From: Saccharicrinis sp963665705
Lineage (GTDB): Bacteria > Bacteroidota > Bacteroidia > Bacteroidales > Marinilabiliaceae
Assembly: GCA_963665705.1 (NCBI GenBank)
Contig: OY762448.1
Span: 3,286,001-3,350,000 of the forward strand
Length of the DNA stretch: 64,000 nucleotides
Direction: 5' to 3'
A program made the position numbers and the translations under genes. Positions 57,373 to 64,000 of the stretch are shown here, piece by piece; positions within the stretch are counted from its first letter, which is position 1; every line of letters begins with the position of its first letter. Below the pieces are notes generated by a model that worked only from the letters and a program-made list of their open reading frames with translations, was not told the DNA's origin and did no database searches.

Positions 57373-57546
57373 TAACGACCCCGTCAGATTCTCGTACCTC
57401 GCATCTGCCACCCCTCCTTGAAAAGGCGGGGAATGTTGTCAATAGAAACCTTTTCTCTTTCGAAGGTAACATCTGTACGTGCTGTAAATCACTCTCCTCC
57501 TTTTTAAGGAGGAGTACCCGAAGATATGAGGGGGAGGTGGTTATTT
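57373..57546. repeat. GC-rich intergenic repeat element (MITE/REP-like)
   Basis: About 174 bases with base composition unlike the surroundings, between two minus-strand genes. It contains two hairpins, CCCCTCCTT/AAGGCGGGG at 57411-57431 and CTCCTCCTT/AAGGAGGAG (perfect) at 57494-57514. Its ends AACGACCCCG and GGGGAGGTGGTT are roughly inverted. The CACCCCTCCTTGAAAAGG core looks like intergenic repeats scattered in many Bacteroidota genomes. No convincing coding content despite a short open frame. Confidence 0.75.
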
Positions 57547-57582
57547 AATTATAACTTACTACTAATAACCAACCATTAACAA

Positions 57583-58683
57583 CTAATAAGTTAACTCACT
57601 CTCTCCTAAATCTTTTGATGTAGCTACTGCGATACCTCTTTGTTGATCACGATTAGTAGCACAATAAAAATGATAAACTACACCATTATGTTTAACTACA
57701 TATGATTTATGAGCAAACCAGTTATCGTAAGGCTCTGATGGAAATACTAAATCTTTTCCATCCCACTCAGTCCAGTTTACAAGATCATAAGAACATGCAA
57801 AGCGGTTAAACGCATCATAATCTTTACGTGTAGGCCAGAATGCACCAAAATAAAACATTACCCAAACGTTATCTATTTTTTGGATTACAGCATCTCCCGA
57901 AATTCCTTTATGGTGATTGATCACAGGATCTTTACCAAAACGTTCCCAGTTAATCATATCTTTTGAGACTGCCATACCAATACGCTCTGCTCCTTTGTTT
58001 GGATTAATACTATCACCCCTTGCATTGTAATACATCACAAATGGATATCCTGTTGTTCTGCTTCTGTCAAATAATACCCATGTTTTATAGATAGTACTGT
58101 TTTCCCACCAACGAGCATCTTTATCTGTTGCCATAAAAATTGGTTCTTTTTCTCTATCCCATAAGTGTACAGTAGTTGGATCTTTTTCTGTATGAGCCAT
58201 ACCAATTGATAACAATCCTTTTTCGTAACCTCTTGAATTACCACCAAAATATGGCATCCAATATTTACCGTCAAATTGTTCCAATTCGTAGCTTCCGCCC
58301 CATTCCGGATCTTGTAAACTTGGGTAACCTGCTTTTTGATTACTATCCCAATCTGTTGTATCTGAAAAAGACATTACCTTACCCATGTTATCCCAATGTA
58401 ACAGATCATCACTTTGTGCTAACCAGGTTTCATATCCGCGACCATCAAAAACAAAATAGGTCATAAACCACTTATCCCCTTTTCGATATACTGTAGGACA
58501 ATCCATTTTCTTTGAATCATCTTCAGGAACCATTACCAATCCATATTTATATGGAGTTTTAACTTCCTCATAAATCTCCTGCATCTTTTCTTTTGACACA
58601 GTTTTTGGCAATTCCTTTTTACAACTTGTAAAAGCTGCAACCACTACAGCAATTATCACCAATACATTTAATGTCTTCATCAC
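57583..58683 (-). CDS. GH43-like five-bladed propeller glycosidase, lipoprotein
   Basis: A 366-residue lipoprotein (lipobox FTSC, Cys21) with a five-bladed beta-propeller: DCPTVYRKGDKWFMTYFVFDG, WLAQSDDLLHWDNMG, YNARGD...ERIGMAVSKDMINWERFG, GDAVIQKIDNVWVMFYFGAF, then CSYDLVNWTEWDGKDL. Repeated SxDLxxW motifs are those of GH43/GH117-type enzymes. The exact family and substrate are not clear; GH43 sensu lato is the safest label. Second cluster, between two GH2 genes. Confidence 0.8.
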   Translation of the reverse strand: MMKTLNVLVIIAVVVAAFTSCKKELPKTVSKEKMQEIYEEVKTPYKYGLVMVPEDDSKKMDCPTVYRKGDKWFMTYFVFDGRGYETWLAQSDDLLHWDNMGKVMSFSDTTDWDSNQKAGYPSLQDPEWGGSYELEQFDGKYWMPYFGGNSRGYEKGLLSIGMAHTEKDPTTVHLWDREKEPIFMATDKDARWWENSTIYKTWVLFDRSRTTGYPFVMYYNARGDSINPNKGAERIGMAVSKDMINWERFGKDPVINHHKGISGDAVIQKIDNVWVMFYFGAFWPTRKDYDAFNRFACSYDLVNWTEWDGKDLVFPSEPYDNWFAHKSYVVKHNGVVYHFYCATNRDQQRGIAVATSKDLGESELTY

Positions 58684-58749
58684 GGTATAGTTTTATTATT
58701 CTTTGTCGAATTGTTGTTTTGTTAATTTGTTTAATTGTTATTATATCAA

Positions 58750-58801
58750 CATTCCCAGGGCTAACACCCTGGGCTATTGTATAACGGACTTTCAGCCCTT
58801 T
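58750..58801. repeat. Short intergenic repeat element (CCCAGGGCT type)
   Basis: ATTCCCAGGGCTAACACCCTGGG then CTATTGTATAACGGACTTTCAGCCCTTT, with a perfect 7-bp hairpin CCCAGGG/CCCTGGG (58754-58760, 58767-58773). This pattern recalls a dispersed intergenic repeat seen in several environmental bacterial genomes. It differs from the element at 57373. Confidence 0.6.
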
Positions 58802-58857
58802 ATCTTTTCTTTTTCTTTGTTACCCTTTAAACCTTAACCTTATTGCCTTTAACCTTC

Positions 58858-61800
58858 TTATTGTACTTTCACCCAATCAAAATACAAAGGACCTTTTTCT
58901 TTAGGCTTAATTTTGATGGTATAGGTTCCTGCATTAATAGTTGTTTGAGTATCTGTTCTAAAGCTTTTCCATTTGATGTTAGCGGAAGGGAAAGTCCATG
59001 TTCCATCCCACATTAAACGTCCATCGGCAGCTAAAATTTCCACATCAGCATCAACCTCATGATTAGCCATGTTCATAAATCGGAATTGTAATCCATATTT
59101 CGAAGCCAAACCGACTTTAAATACAAATCCGACAGTTCCATTTTTATCAGGGACTATAATACAATCCTTTTTCATGAATTTTACCTGACGTGCGTTGCCC
59201 CATCGTTTTCCATCTTCAGCCTGATAAGAAACAGATTTTCTTAAGTCGATAGCTTTATCTAAAGTTGAAACAGGAACTGCAGCTACAACATACATCTTTT
59301 GTTCTTTATCATCAGAAACAGGTAACAATTCAACAGTTTCCCCTTTTAAGAACTTCTTCTGATAAAGAATATATTTGGCTTTTTCTTTAGATACGGATTC
59401 TATAGCCTTATCTGATGGTAAAAAGTCCTTCATCCATGATGGTAATGTTTTTATAGTTGAGTCAATGCCAATATAAACATCTGCATCTGCAGTCAATTTA
59501 AAAGAGGCTATTGCTTTACCCTTTTCTGCTTGAAGTTTTGAAGCTCCTTTAATCCATTCTGCACCATATAAAACAGGAGGGATATATGAAAAGGCCTGTT
59601 CACTATCTGAATATTGTTTAATTCCTGTATCCATCCATGTTTCAGCTTTCCATTTATTTGCATCTGCTCTTTCTACCTTAAGATTTGTTATTAAGCTATC
59701 TGATGCTGGAGAAGCTTTTGCATTTGAATCCTGAGCAGAAATGGCAATTGCCGAAATTACAGCTTGACCTGATTTTACTTTAGGGAAAGATATATCCAGA
59801 CTGCCGCCTTTTACATCTACTTCAAAGGTCTTTTTCAATATTTTATCATGACCAACTTCCTGCCAGATATCTAAATCGTCAATAACTGTATTATTGTTAA
59901 CAGCCACATCAAAAATTCGCCATCCTTTGCAATCTAAACCTCCTCCGGTTCCGTACCATGGCTCAACAAAATACATATCCACTTTGTATTTTCCATCCTG
60001 TACAGGGAAGTGATATTTTAATTTATGACGACCATATCTGAAAGTCTGAATTAATGGCCATTCATCTGTTCCTTCTATTGCATCATGAGTTTGACGCTGA
60101 CTACCATAAAATGCTGGTAATCCTGGATAATCATCTGTCCAAGATAAAGAGCCCCATGTATCATTACCTGTATTATGAATATCAGCCATCCATACATTTC
60201 CTTCTTTGTCGGTATAATCACTTCCTCCACAATTCACTCTGTAAATTGTATTCCAATCAGAATCAGTATCCATTAACGGAGAAACATCACCTTGCAATTG
60301 TTTGATATCAGGATCCTGAGGTAAATGATGCAATACGATGTAATCTTCAGCCACTTTTTTACCATCCACATATCCCACAGCGCATAATACATTAGTTTGA
60401 ACATCGACTTTGTTAAAAACAAAGTGAGTTCCTATACCGCCTCTTTTCTGACGACCCAATGAATTTTTATTTACTCCATTGAAAAGTTCTACCTCATCAC
60501 AATTTGAATAGACTCTGATACCATCTTTGATGCCAGGTTCTGTCCAACGATCAGGCCAGGTATGAGAAGCTATATAAACCATCGGTTCTTTTTTATTATC
60601 CACATAATTAGAACGGAACATATAAAACACGTCCAATGGCTCTCCCCAAATAGAAACCGCACCTTTATAGTTAACTGGTCCTAACCGATCAATATCTCTA
60701 AATCCTTCTCCTCCTTGTGTTCTTCCAGGGTTATCATGAGAGTTAAATAACCAGTGATATTGACCGCAGCATTTATCAGATGCCTTTTCTGCCAATCTGA
60801 TTTTAGATTCCATTAGCAAGGTCATTCTATCTTCACTTAAAACACCTTTCGCATCAAACTCACCTTCTGAATGAAGATCAATACTTCTCCACGCACCATA
60901 CTCACCGTTAAGTAATTGTTTAGATATTTCCTGATCATAAATCTCTGGTTTACCACCATAAGTCCCTGACCAATTTTGGATTACATTCCAATCAGTACCT
61001 GAACCACCATTACACGTAGTTACCAAACGTTGAGAAGAAGTTGTTGGATCTAACTCCCTGATGATATCTGAGCACTCCTTTGCAAAATCTTCCGGAAGTG
61101 TACTTTCGTTTTCCAATCCCCAAAGAATAATTGAAGGACTATTTCTTCTTTCTTTTACCCAATCACGAAGAAGCGTTTTAAAGTTTTCTCTGAACTCTGG
61201 AGTATCAAACCAAATGTGAGCTGCCATTTGAGTCCACCACAAAATTCCATTTTGATCCCATGCTTCATGATATCGGAAATTATGTGGCTGATGGGCATCT
61301 CTGAAAGAGTTGTATCCCATTGATAGCATCTGATCCACACGAGCCTGTACCTGCTCATCTGAGAATGCGTGGCTCTGACCTAAAATATGTTCGTATTCTG
61401 CAGTACCGTTTATAAAAACAGGTTTGTCATTTAAATAGAATCTGTTGGTTGGATTTTCACCTTTGATATCCCATTTTATCCAACGAATTCCATATTGAGT
61501 AGTTATTTCATCAACCAACTTATTATCTTCATAAACTTTAGTCTCCATATGATACAAATACGGATTTTCAACTGACCATAGATGAGGATCATGGACATCT
61601 TTAATTTCCTGAGCTATTGTTTCAATTACACCAGGTGTAATCTCGAACTTATTGATGGCTACAGCAACTTCATTTCCCAGTTCATCTTTTAAGCTATTAA
61701 CCAATTCAATATTTCTTGTTTTTGAACCGTAATTCTTAATTTCAACTTCGATATTTAATTGCGCTTTTTCTTTAGTGATTTTATTGTCATTCCAAATATG

Positions 61801-62424
61801 GACGCCGAAAGGTTCTACCCTAACAGAATTAGTAACTATTAAATGCACAGGTCGAAATATACCCATTGGCTGACTTCCTTCCGAGAATCCCCATTCAGGA
61901 CTACATCCACCACAAACCCATGGTAAATCTCTGATATCTGCAGGATGATCCGCACGTACTGCCAGAATATTTTTTTGATCAAACTTTACAGCATCTGTAA
62001 TATCTATAGTAAATGTTGTTCTTCCTCCGGCATGATAACCTACTTTTTGTCCGTTTACCCAAACTGTTGCATATGAACCAACACCTTCAAAAAATAGAAA
62101 ATATCTTTTATCGTCGGATTTCTTTTGAACAGAAAACTCTTTGCGATACCATGCATATCCATGACGATTTCCATGCATCTTTCGACGATAACCACCATAA
62201 TCATCCCAATTATGAGGAACATCCACACTCAACCAATCTTCAGGACTAAACTCAACATCTTCAAATCCATTGAAAGCTGTTTTATCTGTATCATTAGCAA
62301 TGGTTAGCCAATCTTCATTCAACAAAATATCTTGTCTAATGGATTTTTTCTTAGAACACCCTGTTAATAGAATTAAACCAACAATTAATAAATATCCAAT
62401 TCCTTTAAATTTTAATAAACTCAT
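58858..62424 (-). CDS. Large multidomain GH2 lipoprotein with malectin and CBM-like domains
   Basis: About 1188 residues from the ATG at 62424 (MSLLKFKG); the longer frame from 62460 would overlap the upstream gene. Lipobox LLTGC. The GH2 N-terminal sandwich (VPHNWDDYGGYRRKMHGNRHGYAWYRKEF), Ig-like domain and TIM barrel follow, with the acid/base Glu in ILWGLENESTLP. Around residues 755-895 a malectin-type domain (YRVNCGGSDYTDKEGNVWMAD in pieces, GKYKVDMYFVEPW) is present. The C-terminus (about 1060-1200) ends in a CBM6/35-like sandwich (YQAEDGKRWGNARQ ... YFDWVKVQ). Such GH2-malectin enzymes are common on complex polysaccharides; substrate not deducible. Confidence 0.9.
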   Translation of the reverse strand: MSLLKFKGIGYLLIVGLILLTGCSKKKSIRQDILLNEDWLTIANDTDKTAFNGFEDVEFSPEDWLSVDVPHNWDDYGGYRRKMHGNRHGYAWYRKEFSVQKKSDDKRYFLFFEGVGSYATVWVNGQKVGYHAGGRTTFTIDITDAVKFDQKNILAVRADHPADIRDLPWVCGGCSPEWGFSEGSQPMGIFRPVHLIVTNSVRVEPFGVHIWNDNKITKEKAQLNIEVEIKNYGSKTRNIELVNSLKDELGNEVAVAINKFEITPGVIETIAQEIKDVHDPHLWSVENPYLYHMETKVYEDNKLVDEITTQYGIRWIKWDIKGENPTNRFYLNDKPVFINGTAEYEHILGQSHAFSDEQVQARVDQMLSMGYNSFRDAHQPHNFRYHEAWDQNGILWWTQMAAHIWFDTPEFRENFKTLLRDWVKERRNSPSIILWGLENESTLPEDFAKECSDIIRELDPTTSSQRLVTTCNGGSGTDWNVIQNWSGTYGGKPEIYDQEISKQLLNGEYGAWRSIDLHSEGEFDAKGVLSEDRMTLLMESKIRLAEKASDKCCGQYHWLFNSHDNPGRTQGGEGFRDIDRLGPVNYKGAVSIWGEPLDVFYMFRSNYVDNKKEPMVYIASHTWPDRWTEPGIKDGIRVYSNCDEVELFNGVNKNSLGRQKRGGIGTHFVFNKVDVQTNVLCAVGYVDGKKVAEDYIVLHHLPQDPDIKQLQGDVSPLMDTDSDWNTIYRVNCGGSDYTDKEGNVWMADIHNTGNDTWGSLSWTDDYPGLPAFYGSQRQTHDAIEGTDEWPLIQTFRYGRHKLKYHFPVQDGKYKVDMYFVEPWYGTGGGLDCKGWRIFDVAVNNNTVIDDLDIWQEVGHDKILKKTFEVDVKGGSLDISFPKVKSGQAVISAIAISAQDSNAKASPASDSLITNLKVERADANKWKAETWMDTGIKQYSDSEQAFSYIPPVLYGAEWIKGASKLQAEKGKAIASFKLTADADVYIGIDSTIKTLPSWMKDFLPSDKAIESVSKEKAKYILYQKKFLKGETVELLPVSDDKEQKMYVVAAVPVSTLDKAIDLRKSVSYQAEDGKRWGNARQVKFMKKDCIIVPDKNGTVGFVFKVGLASKYGLQFRFMNMANHEVDADVEILAADGRLMWDGTWTFPSANIKWKSFRTDTQTTINAGTYTIKIKPKEKGPLYFDWVKVQ

Positions 62425-62444
62425 TTTATTTATTTTGATATTTT

Positions 62445-64000
62445 CTAGTAAAATAACCAATCTACTGCTGCACCATCAGCTGTACCACCAACACCTGCAT
62501 CATGAATCATAATTTCCTCGTTTCCATCAATAAAACCAAGAACCAATACACGACCTTTTCCTAATTTTAATTCATTGACACCAGGTTCATACATATAACT
62601 ATACACATTTACCGGATATAACCCTGGCACATCAAGTGCATTTGCTATTTTTATATCTGCCTGTCCCCGATCATTTGCCAGTGCATTTGTCTCAAGAGTT
62701 GGCGGCTCCAAAACTGTGTAACTATTTGTATTAAAATAACCTACCAAAACTTTGACTGATTTTTCATTTTCAAATTTCAAGACAGTTCCTTCTGCTTGCT
62801 GTTGCTTATCAGAAAACATAACTCCAGAAAGTTTTTGCAATTCTTTACATACGCCATTTATTACAGTTTTATTATCGTTATAAACTTGTTGTCCTTTAGT
62901 TAAAGGATATCTTTTAACTCCTTTATTAAGTATTTTTACCGATACAGGATCATAAACTTTAAGTTCTTCTGTTATTTTAGCACCTCCATTTGCCTTAAGC
63001 GTTTCAATATTTCTTTTAAACACTTCCAGCTCCTTCTCATAGTGAGGTAATAGTTCATCCCAATGCTTGTTAATACCACCTTTACCGGCAATAGGTACTC
63101 TACGCATTGCTGTTTGCATACTGTTAGCATAAAGGTATGTATCTTTAGTGCGGTTAACTAAACTAGTATAATACCTTAGACTACTTTCAAGATATACTTC
63201 TGCCTGCTCCAAATCTTTTATGTCATTAGAGTACTTGTATCTAAGAACTAACATTGCAGCATTTACTTTATCTGAAAAGCAATTAGCAATATCATCATAG
63301 CAATAAACATCGTTTTTAAGTCTCTCAAACTCCTCCTGATTTGCACCTACTTCCGATGATGCTTTTTCAATAGCCTCAACTGCTAATTTTCCATGCTCTA
63401 CTACTTCCTTAATGATTTGAGGAGGTGTTTCTCCAAGGTGTTTTTCACCTTTCCATTCCTTTTCTGCATAATCAATGAGAATTTCACCAACAGGCCCATT
63501 TGATGACAAAAAGTTTTTATAAACATGATATTTAAAAGGATTCACTAACTGTCCCATAAATATTCCTAACAATAAGGTTTGTCTGTTACCATCAGAAATA
63601 CCGAAGGTGCGTAATAACTTTGGAGCAATTTCACCGGTCTGTTCATAGGCTTCCAAAATATTTTTACCCTGATTTCCACATTGGTAGTAATTATCTAAAA
63701 TTTCAGACCAATAGGCTACTTCCTCATTTCTATCCCTGTGGCAATTCCATGCATAACGAGCCCAGGTTTCATACCACATCCAATCTCTGTCAATTTGCTT
63801 TAACCTTGGGGTAGTTTTATCTGCAGTATAAGGCCAATCCCAATACGAAGCCTGAGGATATAGATGTAGTCCATTTGCACCTTGAATATTGTGCATTGCC
63901 TGCACACTCTTTTGAATGAAATCTGGTGAAGAATAACGGAATGGCTCTAGATTAGCCATAATATGCACATTGGAAATATGAACAGAACCCAAGTCACTCA
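62445..64000 (-). CDS. Large unrecognised carbohydrate-cluster protein, 5' end outside the window
   Basis: The frame is open to the right edge; the TTG near 63992 is internal. The visible 517 residues are the C-terminal part: GANGLHLYPQASYWDWPYTADK and RDWMWYETWARYAWNC suggest the end of a helical/TIM-barrel glycosidase like those acting on uronic acids, then an alpha-helical stretch (about 150-330) and a C-terminal beta domain ending GAAVDWLFY. I do not recognise the family with certainty; an alpha-glucuronidase-like or DUF-type glycosidase is a guess. It lies 20 bases upstream of the GH2 start (62424) and is co-transcribed. Confidence 0.7.
   Translation of the reverse strand, partial: SDLGSVHISNVHIMANLEPFRYSSPDFIQKSVQAMHNIQGANGLHLYPQASYWDWPYTADKTTPRLKQIDRDWMWYETWARYAWNCHRDRNEEVAYWSEILDNYYQCGNQGKNILEAYEQTGEIAPKLLRTFGISDGNRQTLLLGIFMGQLVNPFKYHVYKNFLSSNGPVGEILIDYAEKEWKGEKHLGETPPQIIKEVVEHGKLAVEAIEKASSEVGANQEEFERLKNDVYCYDDIANCFSDKVNAAMLVLRYKYSNDIKDLEQAEVYLESSLRYYTSLVNRTKDTYLYANSMQTAMRRVPIAGKGGINKHWDELLPHYEKELEVFKRNIETLKANGGAKITEELKVYDPVSVKILNKGVKRYPLTKGQQVYNDNKTVINGVCKELQKLSGVMFSDKQQQAEGTVLKFENEKSVKVLVGYFNTNSYTVLEPPTLETNALANDRGQADIKIANALDVPGLYPVNVYSYMYEPGVNELKLGKGRVLVLGFIDGNEEIMIHDAGVGGTADGAAVDWLFY

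Noticed and set aside
57354..57548. 64-residue plus-strand ORF
   Set aside because: It lies wholly within the GC-rich repeat element with hairpins and reads as low-complexity coincidence.

Overview
The window comes from a low-GC member of the Bacteroidota. Supporting signs are a SusC/SusD pair, many lipoprotein and signal-peptide glycoside hydrolases, promoters of the Bacteroidota type (TTTG, about 20 bases, TAnnTTTG), few Shine-Dalgarno sequences, and AT-rich intergenic DNA. Indolepyruvate:ferredoxin oxidoreductase and the large polysaccharide-degrading repertoire suggest an anaerobic or facultative polysaccharide degrader, plausibly a Marinilabiliales/Bacteroidales relative. This is inference; no rRNA or tRNA gene is present to settle it.

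Layout. 1-0.7 kb: 3' end of a family-10-like glycosyl hydrolase. 0.9-3.7 kb: hybrid sensor kinase with two periplasmic solute-binding domains. 4.24-4.84 kb: a 14-copy tandem array with a 41/42-bp period. 4.9-9.6 kb: susD/susC pair with its own promoter and terminator. 10.4-21.5 kb (minus): NagC-like ROK regulator, NagB/PIG-L fusion, ROK sugar kinase, GH20, two GH29 and GH35. 21.7-29.2 kb (plus, divergent): CutC, GH3, a third GH29, GH92 and a sialidase-like BNR protein, closed by a strong terminator. Together 4.9-29.2 kb reads as one glycan utilisation locus for a fucosylated, mannose- and GlcNAc-containing glycan, most likely a complex N-glycan. The outer-membrane pair imports it, exo-glycosidases strip fucose, galactose, HexNAc and mannose, and the ROK kinase and NagB/PIG-L protein feed the amino sugar into glycolysis under a GlcNAc-type ROK regulator.

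29.3-54.7 kb is mostly ordinary genome: antiporter, MFS, lipocalin, aldo/keto reductase, GNAT-nitrilase fusion, TreT-like glycosyltransferase, MCP, DUF1287, membrane MutS-like ATPase, ECF sigma with a membrane partner, an unrecognised tandem-duplicated domain protein, iorB/iorA, MEKHLA protein, serine hydrolase, Rieske protein, polysaccharide deacetylase, DUF1080, MTHFR-like, GATase and a divergent isochorismatase-like protein. iorB and the serine hydrolase are each broken by a single-base homopolymer frameshift, and a decayed gene lies at about 49 kb.

54.9-64 kb (minus) is a second carbohydrate cluster (GH2, GH43-like propeller, a very large GH2 with malectin and CBM-like domains, and a partial unrecognised protein), interrupted by two different intergenic repeat elements.

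Most unusual items: the phased tandem array, the unrecognised duplicated-domain family beside iorAB, the PIG-L fusion that may replace NagA, and a possible plus-strand transcript ending upstream of susC.
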